From Leuconostoc lactis (GTDB taxonomy: Bacteria > Bacillota > Bacilli > Lactobacillales > Lactobacillaceae): a stretch of DNA of 64,000 nucleotides. A program made the position numbers and the translations under genes. Location of the stretch: positions 1,500,501 through 1,564,500 of the forward strand of contig NZ_CP042420.1 of NCBI RefSeq assembly GCF_007954625.1, given 5' to 3'. This document shows, one piece after another, positions 28,347-37,318 of the stretch (the stretch's first letter is position 1; the number at the start of each line of letters is the position of its first letter). The notes below the pieces were generated by a model, which did not search any database, was not told the DNA's origin, and saw nothing but the letters and a program-made list of their open reading frames with translations.

Positions 28347-29672
28347 TTAAATGCGCTCATCTTTTTGCAGGGCGCTTAGCGTATAAAAGGATCCCGTCAC
28401 CACAATCAATGCCTGTGATGATTCACGGACCCGCATGGCCAATGAAATCGCAGCCGAAGCATCATTGGCAATCTCAACTTCGACTTTCGGGTAGGTCATA
28501 ATAATGGTAGCAGCCAATTCTTCCGCTGACAAAGCCCGCGATTTATTTTTCGGCGTGACGGTGATCACCCGCTGGACAACTGGAATAATTTCATCCAACA
28601 TTTCATGGTAGTCTTTATCTTTTAAGACCCCTAAAATTAACGTGGGTTTGATTTTCAAATGCCAAGCATTTAACGCCGCCACCAAACCGGTGATCCCGTC
28701 AACATTATGGGCGGCATCAAATAAAATGTTTTTTTCTGGGTGATAGTTCATCCGACCAATCAAGCTCACGTTGGCTAAGCCGGCCTGCGTTTTCTCAGTA
28801 GTAAACGTATACCCCATTGTTTTCAAAGCGGCTTTAATTTGTAAGACAATCCCAAAATTATGTACCTGAAACGCCCCAGGCATACTTAAAAAATAACCTG
28901 GTGTGCCATTAATAATAAGATCCACACCGGCTGGCGTCGTGTTGGCAATAATAATTTGATCTGGTGTATGCTCAAACCACTTAGCGCCAACCGCCTCAGC
29001 CTGCGCCTTTAAAACACGATGCACAGTCAAGTCTTGGCCGGCATAATCAATCACCACGGTCCCTGGTTTGATAATGGCCGCTTCGTTTTCAGCGATATCT
29101 TGGAGACTACGGCCAATCGTGAGCTGGTGATCAACACTAATTTTAGTAAAAACAGTCAACATCGGGGTGGCAATCGCATTCGTTGCATCTCTTAATCCGC
29201 CCAAACCTGCTTCAAAAATAACAAAATCGACTGCATTATCGACAAAATGCAACAGTGAAATGACGGTAAAATACTCAAAATACGTCAAATGATCGGCAGA
29301 TACCCCATGGCGTTTAAAACAAGCCACCAGATCTTGATAATGACGGAGAAAATCACTTTTTGAAATCATCTCATCATCAACGGTGATTTGCTCACGATCT
29401 GACAGAATGTAAGGACTCGAAAAATGGCCATAAGAATAGCCATTAGCCTGTAAAATAGCCCCCAGCATAGCACCTGTAGAACTCTTGCCATTCGTGCCGG
29501 CAATGTGGATGATCTTGAGTTTTTGGTCTGGATGCCCAAGCCATGCTAATACTTCTTTCACCACCGCCACACGTGTATCGTCTAACACATGCCAGTGATT
29601 ATCCAAACTGTTAATCACCCGCTTATAGTTTGCTGCAACCCGTGCGGCACGCCGCTCTCCCAATTTAGCCAC
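28347..29672 (-). CDS. folC: Folylpolyglutamate synthase / dihydrofolate synthase
   Basis: Adds glutamates to folates. 441 residues beginning at a GTG with GGAGG 6 nt upstream. The Mur-ligase-like ATP loop is HIAGTNGKSSTGAML near 57-71, and the second domain has LFDAAHNVDG. Downstream of the phosphodiesterase but behind that gene's terminator. A short GCTG/CAGC hairpin with T5 at the stop codon may end the transcript. Confidence 0.92.
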   Translation of the reverse strand: MAKLGERRAARVAANYKRVINSLDNHWHVLDDTRVAVVKEVLAWLGHPDQKLKIIHIAGTNGKSSTGAMLGAILQANGYSYGHFSSPYILSDREQITVDDEMISKSDFLRHYQDLVACFKRHGVSADHLTYFEYFTVISLLHFVDNAVDFVIFEAGLGGLRDATNAIATPMLTVFTKISVDHQLTIGRSLQDIAENEAAIIKPGTVVIDYAGQDLTVHRVLKAQAEAVGAKWFEHTPDQIIIANTTPAGVDLIINGTPGYFLSMPGAFQVHNFGIVLQIKAALKTMGYTFTTEKTQAGLANVSLIGRMNYHPEKNILFDAAHNVDGITGLVAALNAWHLKIKPTLILGVLKDKDYHEMLDEIIPVVQRVITVTPKNKSRALSAEELAATIIMTYPKVEVEIANDASAAISLAMRVRESSQALIVVTGSFYTLSALQKDERI

Positions 29673-29755
29673 ATCCAGCCTCCGACAATTAATATGCCCT
29701 TAATTTTATCACATGTCACCGCAAATATTACCTTGTGCAGCAAATAATTTGCAAT

Positions 29756-29781
29756 CAAAAAAGACGATTTACATCGTCTTT
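29756..29781 (-). terminator. Terminator at the end of the ugp operon
   Basis: AAAGACGAT / ATCGTCTTT around TTAC, T6 on the minus strand; overlaps the phosphodiesterase stop codon. Confidence 0.78.
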
Positions 29782-30479
29782 GGAAAATCGGTAAATATGG
29801 CATAAGCGCCCCAATCAGCTAACCGCTGTGCCATCGCTTCATCGTTAACTGTCCATACATTGACACCCAACTGATTAGCTAATAACAGTTGAACGGCCGC
29901 TTCAGTGAGGCCATTAACATCAGGATGGACGTAGGTGGCACCAACCGAACGTGCGAGCGCGACCGTGTTATCTGAAATTGGCTCTGCCAGTAACAGTCCA
30001 ATCGCAATTTTTGGCATTAGTTCATGAAATTTTTTAAGTAATTTCACATCAAAACTCGACACAATAATCTGATTTTCACGATTAATGCGATGAATAGCTT
30101 GATGCAAACGCATAAGATAAAAATTCTGCTGCTCACCGCGGACATTCGTCTTGAGCTCAAAGTTCACATTGATGTGATGTTCATTGATAAAATCAATTAG
30201 CCAATCCAACGTGACGATGCGTTCTCCAGTAAATGCTGGCGCAAACCATTGTCCAAAATCAAGCTTTTGTAACCCCATCAGTGAATTGTGATTGACCGTC
30301 CCATTGCCATTTGAAGTGCGATCGACTTTACTATCATGAATCAACACCAGATGACCATCAGACGTCATATCAATATCAGTTTCTAACCAATTGACCCCAA
30401 GGGGTAACATCAGTTCAAACGCGGCCCGCGTATTTTCGGGTGCTTGAGCAGATATACCGCGATGCGCAATTTTTATCAT
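29769..30479 (-). CDS. Glycerophosphodiester phosphodiesterase
   Basis: Hydrolyses glycerophosphodiesters to glycerol-3-phosphate and an alcohol. 236 residues without a signal peptide, thus cytosolic. IAHRGISAQAPENT holds the catalytic HR, LETDIDMTSDGHLVLIHDS the metal ligands and second His; the barrel ends VNVWTVNDEA. Last gene of a ugpC-ugpA-ugpE-ugpB unit, so it likely works on diesters imported by that transporter. Confidence 0.92.
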   Translation of the reverse strand: MIKIAHRGISAQAPENTRAAFELMLPLGVNWLETDIDMTSDGHLVLIHDSKVDRTSNGNGTVNHNSLMGLQKLDFGQWFAPAFTGERIVTLDWLIDFINEHHINVNFELKTNVRGEQQNFYLMRLHQAIHRINRENQIIVSSFDVKLLKKFHELMPKIAIGLLLAEPISDNTVALARSVGATYVHPDVNGLTEAAVQLLLANQLGVNVWTVNDEAMAQRLADWGAYAIFTDFPKTM

Positions 30480-30488
30480 GCGTCTTCC

Positions 30489-31841
30489 TCACTTTTTTAA
30501 ATGATTTGCAGCATTATAAGCTGCCAGCGCTTGATTAGTCGCATCTTCAGCCACTTGAAGACTTTTATCAATCGGCGCCCCGTTGGCAATGGATTGCATC
30601 GCCGTTTCCATATTAGTCCGAGCAATTGGCATAATTGGCACCAACGGCCCAGCTGTTACTGGATTTTTTTGACTGGTTGCGAGTTGTTGCGTCGCAACAC
30701 CCAAATTAGGATCTTTAGCGACCGCGGTGGTGATCTGCGGCAAATCTTTGGCGTGCTTGTTCACGGCAAGATACCCTGTTGCCAAACGCCATTGGGCTTG
30801 TGATTCGGCCGATGCCATGAATTTCAAGAAGTCCGCCGTGCCTTGTTTGACTGTTGCGGGTTGGTTCTTATTTGCCCACAACGCCGCCCCACCTAACGCG
30901 AGCCCGTTGCGTGGCACACCATCAGCATGTGGCAAATACGTCACACCGAGTTTAAACTTAGCATTGGCTTGCAAGTCACCAGTTGACGCTGACGATTGCA
31001 TGAAAATCCCCAACTTGCCTGCTAAAAACGCTGTCTGTTGGTTCGCTTCGGCAATGTCACCGGACCCGTAATTCACAAATGACTTATCCTGAATAGCTTG
31101 CGTCATAAATTGCATTAAACGCTTCGCTGCCGGCGTATTAAGATTAATTTTTGTCGCATACTGGCCAGCTGCGCGACCATTGTCATGATTGGCCAACAGT
31201 TGATTTTGGTTAGCGGTTAATTCTTCAAATAACCAACCGTACGCTTCAATCGTCATCCCCTTGGTTTGGCCACCCGTCTTGTCAGTAATTGCTTTGGCCA
31301 AATTCAAGACGTCCGTATAGCTGGGATCTTGTGGCAAAGGTGTTAAGCCTAACTGCTTGACGAGACCTTTATTATAATACAAAACTGGCGTTGATGAATT
31401 AAAAGGCATGGCTTGCAGCTGCTGATTGACAGTATAGTAGCGCGCAATATTATCTTCAATTTGATCCGTTGTTTGCGCGGTTAATAACTGATTCATAGGT
31501 ATCGTGCTTTTCGTGGCTAACATCGTACTTGTGGCAATTTCTTGGGCTTGCACAATCGCTGGTGCTGCTGAAGATTGCGCCACGTTTAAATATTTTGGCA
31601 AGGACTCTGTATAGGCACCTTGATATTCCGGTACGACCGTGTATTTGCTTTGTGACGCATTATATTTGGCCACTAATTGCTTCAAAGCAGCGGCCGGTTT
31701 GCCACCCATCGAATGCCAGAAAACAATGGTTGTGCGTTGATTAGCACTGGCTGTTGGTGTTTTGCCATGGGTAATGCCGATGACAATCACAGCCAGTATC
31801 GTCAGACATACGATTATAATGGTGGTCACTTTTTTCATCAT
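30489..31841 (-). CDS. ugpB: Glycerol-3-phosphate ABC transporter substrate-binding protein
   Basis: 450-residue extracellular binding protein of family 1. TTIVFWHSMGGKPAAALKQLV is the typical UgpB opening, and GNALAGGAAL-like NGLALGGAALWA lies near 290. The N-terminus is a hydrophobic segment (TTIIIVCLTILAVIVIGIT) but there is no lipobox cysteine after it, so it may be membrane-anchored through the uncleaved helix or released. Co-transcribed with the permeases. Confidence 0.9.
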   Translation of the reverse strand: MMKKVTTIIIVCLTILAVIVIGITHGKTPTASANQRTTIVFWHSMGGKPAAALKQLVAKYNASQSKYTVVPEYQGAYTESLPKYLNVAQSSAAPAIVQAQEIATSTMLATKSTIPMNQLLTAQTTDQIEDNIARYYTVNQQLQAMPFNSSTPVLYYNKGLVKQLGLTPLPQDPSYTDVLNLAKAITDKTGGQTKGMTIEAYGWLFEELTANQNQLLANHDNGRAAGQYATKINLNTPAAKRLMQFMTQAIQDKSFVNYGSGDIAEANQQTAFLAGKLGIFMQSSASTGDLQANAKFKLGVTYLPHADGVPRNGLALGGAALWANKNQPATVKQGTADFLKFMASAESQAQWRLATGYLAVNKHAKDLPQITTAVAKDPNLGVATQQLATSQKNPVTAGPLVPIMPIARTNMETAMQSIANGAPIDKSLQVAEDATNQALAAYNAANHLKK

Positions 31842-32659
31842 GATTTCACCGCCCCGTCAATTAATCCTGATTTAAAGGCTTTTTGTGATACTAACAAGAC
31901 TGCCAAACTTGGGAGCATCATTAAAATGGCGCTAGCCATGATGAGGCCCCAAGAATTAACCGCCTCAGTCGCTTGTAACTGGCGTAGGCCGATTTGTACC
32001 GTGCGGACGTTATCACTATAACTGGTGATCAGTGGCCAAAGATACATATTCCAAGTCGTCAAAAATGAATACGCTGCCAAGGTCAGCAAACTCGTTTTGG
32101 CGTAAGGTAAGACGGCGCGGTATAAAAATTGAGCATGGCCAATACCTTCGACTAACGCTGATTCACGTAACGCCATGGGAACCTGCATAAACGCCTGTCG
32201 CAATAAAAATGTGCCAAACGCGGTGGCAAAAAATGGCAATGCCAATGCGGCATAATGATTTAAAAACCCAAGCCAACGTAACGTTTGAAAGTTTGGAATT
32301 AATTGTGCTTCAAACGGGAGCATCATCGTTGCAATAAAAGCATAAAAGATAACATTTTTACCTTTAAATGGGATAAAGACAAATGCGTAAGCGGCTAGTG
32401 CTGAAAAAACAACCTGCCCCACCATGACCAAACTCGCCACCACAAATGAATTGAATAAATACCGCAAAATCGGTGTTTGTGTCAGCGCTTGGCGATAATT
32501 ATCAAAAGACAACGCGGTTGAAAAATATTGGCCGTTTAAAATCGCTGTATTTGGCAGTAACGAAACCCAAACGCCCACCAGTACCGGCGCAAAAATCAAG
32601 AATGACAGGCATAGTAAGAGCGTATAACGCCAGATTTTTTCTTGTGTTGGTATAATCAT
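31838..32659 (-). CDS. ugpE: Glycerol-3-phosphate ABC transporter permease UgpE
   Basis: 273-residue MalG-type permease with six helices. The EAA loop that docks the ATPase reads ALRESALVEGIGHAQFLYRAVLP. Overlaps both neighbours by 4 nt (ATGA), so it is tightly coupled to ugpA and ugpB. Confidence 0.93.
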   Translation of the reverse strand: MIIPTQEKIWRYTLLLCLSFLIFAPVLVGVWVSLLPNTAILNGQYFSTALSFDNYRQALTQTPILRYLFNSFVVASLVMVGQVVFSALAAYAFVFIPFKGKNVIFYAFIATMMLPFEAQLIPNFQTLRWLGFLNHYAALALPFFATAFGTFLLRQAFMQVPMALRESALVEGIGHAQFLYRAVLPYAKTSLLTLAAYSFLTTWNMYLWPLITSYSDNVRTVQIGLRQLQATEAVNSWGLIMASAILMMLPSLAVLLVSQKAFKSGLIDGAVKS

Positions 32660-33585
32660 TGATACATCACCCGCTTTTCTGTGAGTTTGAATTGCGCCAT
32701 GGTCACCAGCGCAATCAAAAGCGCTAAAATAATCGATTCCGTCGAGGCTTTGCCAATATTGAGGTTCACAAAAGCATCCCGATAAATCTGATAAACAATC
32801 AAATTCGTATGATTATTTGGGCCGCCTTTGGTCAATAAATCCACTTGTCCAAACGTCTGAAAGGCATTAATCATCGTCACCGTGGCCACAAAAAACAAAG
32901 TGGGACTAATGTGAGGGAGCGTAATATAGCGAAACTTAAGCCAAGGTGTAATCCCTTCAATTTCAGCCGTTTCGTATAAATGGGTTGGCACATTTTCTAA
33001 TGCACCAGAAATAGCCAAGAAAGCAAACCCGACATTCATCCACACAACCGTCAAAATCACAGCAACCAATGCCCAGACGTTACCAGTCAGCCAGTGAATC
33101 GGCGGTAAATGTAAGGCGTTTAGGATCATATCAGATACGCCAGTCGTTGGTTGAAAGAAGAACAACCATAAAACTGACGCCACGGACACTGAAACACCCA
33201 TCGTTGACGCAAATAAAGTTCTAAAAATGACCGTCCCGCGCAAATGCTTACGAGCCAAATTTGCTAAAGCTAACGCACAAATCGTGGTCAAGCTAGTCAC
33301 GGCAACCACAAATATTAAAGTCACGCCTAAACTTGTCAAAAAGACCGGATCTTTAAGAATCGTCGTATAATTTGCAAAACCAACAAATTTAACCGGCTCT
33401 CCTAACGCGTTGGTTAAAAAGAAGCTATAATAAACGGTTTTAACCAGCGGATAAAAAATAAAGACGCCAAGAAAAATAAGAGACGGTGTGAGAAAACCCA
33501 GGGCCACCAAATGCGTTCTCAGCGCTTGGCGCCAGCGTTGCTTGGTGCCTACTTGGTGATAAATTGCCGGTGTTACTTGTGCCAT
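32656..33585 (-). CDS. ugpA: Glycerol-3-phosphate ABC transporter permease UgpA
   Basis: MalF-type permease. Start set at MAQVTPAIYHQVGTKQRWRQ (309 residues), one nucleotide after the ugpC stop and behind GGGGGTG; the frame also extends 23 codons into ugpC but that part is not membrane-permease-like. The EAA loop is LYETAEIEGITPWLKFRYITLP. Six helices expected. Confidence 0.93.
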   Translation of the reverse strand: MAQVTPAIYHQVGTKQRWRQALRTHLVALGFLTPSLIFLGVFIFYPLVKTVYYSFFLTNALGEPVKFVGFANYTTILKDPVFLTSLGVTLIFVVAVTSLTTICALALANLARKHLRGTVIFRTLFASTMGVSVSVASVLWLFFFQPTTGVSDMILNALHLPPIHWLTGNVWALVAVILTVVWMNVGFAFLAISGALENVPTHLYETAEIEGITPWLKFRYITLPHISPTLFFVATVTMINAFQTFGQVDLLTKGGPNNHTNLIVYQIYRDAFVNLNIGKASTESIILALLIALVTMAQFKLTEKRVMYQ

Positions 33586-33586
33586 A

Positions 33587-34642
33587 TCACACCCCCACCG
33601 TGGCGAGCATTTTGCCAGCCAAATCAAAATAGTGCAATGCTGATCGTGGGACATACAGCGTGATAAATTGTTGCGCCGTCAGATCATGTTGGCCAGCAAT
33701 TTTAAATTGCAAGGATTCTTCTCGGCCGTTAATTGTCCCAAACAATAAGGTTTCCGACCCGATTTGTGTCACCGTTGTGACCCAGAAATCAATCGCTAAA
33801 TCATCCGCATTTTCAGGTGTGAGTCGGGCTGCTTCTGGTCGAATGCCAACCAAAGCATCCGGATCGTAGGACGTATCAATGACAACCCCGTGATTTTGCC
33901 AGTCCGTCACGCCAGGTAGCACATTCATTTTTGGTGTCCCAAAGAACTGGGCCACAAACGTATTGGCTGGTAGTTGATAAAGCTGCATCGGCGTACCAAT
34001 TTGTTGCACCACCCCATCATTTAAAATCATCACCCGATCTCCCATCGTCATGGCTTCGGTCTGATCATGGGTAACGTAGACCACCGTGATGCCGAGTTTA
34101 CGTTGCAAGGCTTTAATGTCATAACGCATACTTTCTCGTAATTGGGCATCTAGGTTGGAGAGCGGTTCGTCCATTAAAATGATCTCTGCGCCGGATACAA
34201 TACTCCGCGCTAAGGCCACGCGTTGACGCTGACCACCGGACAATTCACGCGGATAGCGATACGCATAATCGGTCATATTGACCATCTCTAAGGCATCGGA
34301 TAGCCGTTGAAGCTGGGTAGCGCTGTCTACCTTCCGGGCTTTTAATCCAAAAGTAATGTTATCAGCGACGGTCATATTGGGATAAAGCGCATAGTTTTGA
34401 AACACCATGGACAAATGACGGGCCTTTGGTGGCAAATCATTCATACGCTCCCCATCAATGATTAAATCACCATCAGTAATGGGTTCTAAGCCAGCAATCA
34501 TTCTTAAAAGGGTTGATTTACCCGACCCAGATGGGCCAACCATCACAAAAAACTCACCTGGCATAATCGACACCGTGACATCTTTAATCACCGCTTCTTG
34601 CTGCTGATCATAGACTTTTTGTAGTCGTTTCAACTCAATCAT
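33587..34642 (-). CDS. ugpC: ABC transporter ATP-binding protein (UgpC/MsmK type)
   Basis: 351 residues. Walker A GPSGSGKS near 37-44, signature LSGGQRQRVALARS, Walker B ILMDEPLSNLD, H-loop in VYVTHDQTEAM. C-terminal TOBE/MalK-like regulatory domain (about 235-351). First gene of the operon; UgpC-like ATPases are often shared among sugar systems. Upstream 34643-34748 holds a TTGACA without a well-placed -10. Confidence 0.93.
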   Translation of the reverse strand: MIELKRLQKVYDQQQEAVIKDVTVSIMPGEFFVMVGPSGSGKSTLLRMIAGLEPITDGDLIIDGERMNDLPPKARHLSMVFQNYALYPNMTVADNITFGLKARKVDSATQLQRLSDALEMVNMTDYAYRYPRELSGGQRQRVALARSIVSGAEIILMDEPLSNLDAQLRESMRYDIKALQRKLGITVVYVTHDQTEAMTMGDRVMILNDGVVQQIGTPMQLYQLPANTFVAQFFGTPKMNVLPGVTDWQNHGVVIDTSYDPDALVGIRPEAARLTPENADDLAIDFWVTTVTQIGSETLLFGTINGREESLQFKIAGQHDLTAQQFITLYVPRSALHYFDLAGKMLATVGV

Positions 34643-34748
34643 ACAAATCCCTACCTTTCCTAATGGTTTAATCGTAACAAGACCATGTCAACACCAAGTC
34701 AGCTAAATGATTAAAATATGTAAACAATTGTAAAGCGTCAGCCAACAA

Positions 34749-34780
34749 AAAAAGCCAAGATGATAACATCTTGGCTTTTT
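34749..34780 (-). terminator. Terminator after the hydroxyacid dehydrogenase gene
   Basis: 14-bp stem AAAAAGCCAAGATG with its complement around ATAA. Confidence 0.85.
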
Positions 34781-34787
34781 GCAACGG

Positions 34788-35729
34788 TTAATACCCCTTA
34801 TCTAAATTCACAACATTATAAGTTAGGCTGCCATCAGCAACAAAACCTGGGATATTTTTCTTAAATAACCGAAAGAGACCACCTGTCCGGCCATAGTTTT
34901 CATGTTCACCCCAACTGGTATGCTGCGTTAACAAAATCTGTGGTCGTTCAAACAAGGGATGGTGTGTTGGCAAAGGTTCAGGGGTCGTGACATCAAGGGC
35001 CGCAAAGCGCACACGCGAATCATCAATTGCCGCTAACAAGGCGTCTTGATCTAAAGTCGTACCACGGCCAATGTTAACAAAGAGGAACAATTCATTCACT
35101 TGTTCAAAAAAGTATTCATCAAAGAAGTTTTCTGTGTCTTTTGTGCCTGGCAGCCCATCCACAACAACGCGAGCTTTTGAAAGCCCCTCTTGATAATTTG
35201 TAATCGGATAAACTTCATCAAAGCCTGGCACAGCACGGCCTGTCGTGTTGACACCATAAACAGTGCCCCCAAATCCTTTAATTTGCGCTGCAATTTGCTG
35301 CCCAATGCGACCCGTTCCAAAAACTAAGACCGGCAGTTCACTAACCATATACTGATCGGTAAACGGTTCCCAGTGTTGTCGGGTCGCGTACACATTTAAA
35401 CCACGGGCAAAATATAAAATGTAACTCAACACCGTTTGTGCAATGGGTTCGGCTTTCAGACCACTCGCATTGGTCACCATAATGCCGCGTTCTTTAAGGG
35501 TTTGTAAGGGTAAATAGTCCACGCCGGCCGATTGGGTCTGAATCCATTTCAATTTTGAATCTGGCTGAGCCAGTATCTTATCGCCAATGCGATTATCCCA
35601 AGCATAGCTAATCACAACATCGGAAATTTGTGCATCAGTAATCGTGTCTGGCGTCACAACGTCAATATCGTGTTCAGCCAAAAACGCACGATCTTCTTCA
35701 CTAATGGCTTTCACTGCTAGAAGTAACAT
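34788..35729 (-). CDS. D-isomer 2-hydroxyacid dehydrogenase
   Basis: NAD(P)-dependent reductase of 2-oxo acids. Start at MLLLAVKAISEEDRAFL with GGAG upstream; 313 residues. NAD loop VLVFGTGRIGQQIA; the NIGRGTTLDQDAL segment and late HHPLFERPQILLTQHTSWGEHE carry the catalytic region with His. Substrate is unknown; the divergent branched-chain aminotransferase locus makes a 2-oxo acid from amino acids possible, but this is inference. Confidence 0.87.
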   Translation of the reverse strand: MLLLAVKAISEEDRAFLAEHDIDVVTPDTITDAQISDVVISYAWDNRIGDKILAQPDSKLKWIQTQSAGVDYLPLQTLKERGIMVTNASGLKAEPIAQTVLSYILYFARGLNVYATRQHWEPFTDQYMVSELPVLVFGTGRIGQQIAAQIKGFGGTVYGVNTTGRAVPGFDEVYPITNYQEGLSKARVVVDGLPGTKDTENFFDEYFFEQVNELFLFVNIGRGTTLDQDALLAAIDDSRVRFAALDVTTPEPLPTHHPLFERPQILLTQHTSWGEHENYGRTGGLFRLFKKNIPGFVADGSLTYNVVNLDKGY

Positions 35730-35818
35730 CTGATTTTCTCCAATCTGTTTTCTAGTGCTATCATAACGCATTATTTTCTAACGGTTCGCGTGATTTTAAT
35801 GAGTTTTAAATTAAAATG

Positions 35819-35847
35819 TTGACATTTAATTATCTTCGTGCCATAAT
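35819..35847 (+). promoter_or_regulatory. Promoter of the leader-peptide attenuator
   Basis: TTGACA (35819-35824), 17-bp spacer, CATAAT (35842-35847). Confidence 0.85.
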
Positions 35848-35877
35848 TTAAAACAACAAATCAAAGGAAATAAAACG

Positions 35878-35943
35878 ATGTACTTATCAGCAACTGACAA
35901 CTTCACAATCGTCATTAAGATCAACGCCGTCATTATTATGTGA
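35878..35943 (+). CDS. Branched-chain attenuator leader peptide
   Basis: 21-residue peptide MYLSATDNFT followed by IVIKINAVIIM, behind AAAGGA. Eight of the last eleven residues are Ile, Val or Met, and six of them Ile/Val-type codons read consecutively near the stop. Three alternative hairpins and a terminator follow. This is the layout of an amino-acid attenuator: slow reading of Ile/Val codons would change folding downstream. The 355-nt gap before the membrane gene is fully taken up by this leader. Confidence 0.8.
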   Translation: MYLSATDNFTIVIKINAVIIM

Positions 35944-36058
35944 CTTCTCGCTGGTCTGTTTTCGCTACCAGTCGAGAAGGTTTCTCGACTGGCGCGGAAT
36001 TGTTGTTGACAACATTTTCAAGAGGCGCTAGTACCCCACTAGCGCCTCTTTTCTTTTT
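35944..36058 (+). promoter_or_regulatory. Attenuator hairpins and terminator
   Basis: Segment 1 (35944-35955) can pair with segment 2 (35967-35979); segment 2 alternatively pairs with segment 3 (35982-35992) through a perfect 11-bp stem. A strong terminator (36020-36050, 13-bp stem AAGAGGCGCTAGT, then TTTCTTTTT) follows. Segment 3 contains GGCGC that could invade the terminator arm. Confidence 0.75.
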
Positions 36059-36126
36059 GATTTAATGGCACTGTACTACTGTTACGTTGGCGAGCACGTC
36101 AACAGTCCACCACGGAGGAGAATCAC

Positions 36127-37260
36127 ATGGATCTAACTGCAAATGCAACCCCAACAATGGCCGAAGACGCCATATCACTGACCGACAAAAAGGTCAAACC
36201 ACAGACATTTAGAGACGTGGTGTTTGACGTTTCTACTGGCATTTCTAATGCAATTTTAGCGGTGCTTGGCATGGGCCTCCTGATGGCTTCCTTAGGCAAT
36301 TTATTCCATTACACACCACTTATCCAAGCCGGCCTGATGGGGCAAAAAATGTTAGCCCCCGCCCTAGGTGTAGGTATTGCCATTATGATGCGCGCCAACA
36401 TCTTAACGACTGGTGCTGCGCTGATTGCGGCAACAGTCGGCTCAAACGCAGTTTACTTCACGACAACAGTTGTGCCTGGCACCCATACCGCAACTGGTTG
36501 GTTAGCCAATCAGCCAGCTGGTTCGTTAGTGATGACATCAGGACAACCCATCTCGGCGGTCCTTGCGGCGATTTTAGCCGTCTTGGTTGGCAACTGGCTA
36601 ACTGGTAAAACACCACTCGACATGATGCTGGTCCCTTTGGCGGCAACACTAGCTGGTACGTTCTTTGGTCTCGGGACAGCCGCCGTTACAACGCCGTTCT
36701 TGAACTGGGTTTCTGAATCACTGGCTTCAACCATGAAAGTGAATCCATTCCTTGGCGCCTTTGTTGTCGCTGTCGTTTGGTTCCTCTTCTTAATGACACC
36801 CGCTTCTTCAGCAGCATTGGCCATTGCCGTCATGCTCGATCCGCTTTCCGGTGGCGCTGCCATGATTGGCACCACAGCTGGTTTCGTTGTTTATACGGCC
36901 ATGGGTTGGACACAAAATGATCTTGGGGCCAATTTTGCCCAAACGATTGTGACACCAAAAGTCCAATTTCCAAACCTATTGAAGAGCCCATTGTTAATGT
37001 TTGGCCCCGCCTTTATTGCCGGCTTGTCTGCCATGGTGGCGGTTGGGGTTTTCCATTTGAAAGTGCCATTTGCCATCGCCGGTCTTGGTTTAAACGGCTT
37101 CATTGCCCCATTGGCACTGGCTTCAACCAATCCGACGGGCCTCTTATTGTTGGTCGTCTTTGGGATCGTTATCCCAGTGGTTGCCTGCATGGTCATGTAT
37201 TATAGCCTGAAGAAAATGGGTAAAACGCATGAAAATGATTTACATTTAGATGTTGTTTAA
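36127..37260 (+). CDS. PTS EIIC-type multi-pass membrane protein
   Basis: 377 residues with about ten hydrophobic segments, rich in Ala, Gly and Val. Blocks such as MRANILTTGAALIAATVGSN and GQPISAVLAAILAVLVGNWLTG resemble the PTS_EIIC_2-type integral membrane proteins; no IIA or IIB gene is near. The gene is controlled by a branched-chain leader peptide and followed by a branched-chain aminotransferase, so transport of a branched-chain amino acid or oxo acid is a fair guess. GGAGGAG precedes the ATG. Confidence 0.65.
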   Translation: MDLTANATPTMAEDAISLTDKKVKPQTFRDVVFDVSTGISNAILAVLGMGLLMASLGNLFHYTPLIQAGLMGQKMLAPALGVGIAIMMRANILTTGAALIAATVGSNAVYFTTTVVPGTHTATGWLANQPAGSLVMTSGQPISAVLAAILAVLVGNWLTGKTPLDMMLVPLAATLAGTFFGLGTAAVTTPFLNWVSESLASTMKVNPFLGAFVVAVVWFLFLMTPASSAALAIAVMLDPLSGGAAMIGTTAGFVVYTAMGWTQNDLGANFAQTIVTPKVQFPNLLKSPLLMFGPAFIAGLSAMVAVGVFHLKVPFAIAGLGLNGFIAPLALASTNPTGLLLLVVFGIVIPVVACMVMYYSLKKMGKTHENDLHLDVV

Positions 37261-37281
37261 TTTTTAATGACGCGTTATAGT
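37253..37281 (+). promoter_or_regulatory. Possible ilvE promoter
   Basis: TTGTTT (37253-37258), 17-bp spacer, TATAGT (37276-37281), at the end of the membrane gene; would give attenuation-independent expression. Confidence 0.45.
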
Positions 37282-37318
37282 AGAATTATTATAATTTTAT
37301 CAGAAAGAAGAATAGATT

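Noticed and set aside
34643..34748. ugp promoter and cre site
   Set aside because: A TTGACA exists but no -10 at proper spacing, and no sequence fits the cre consensus.
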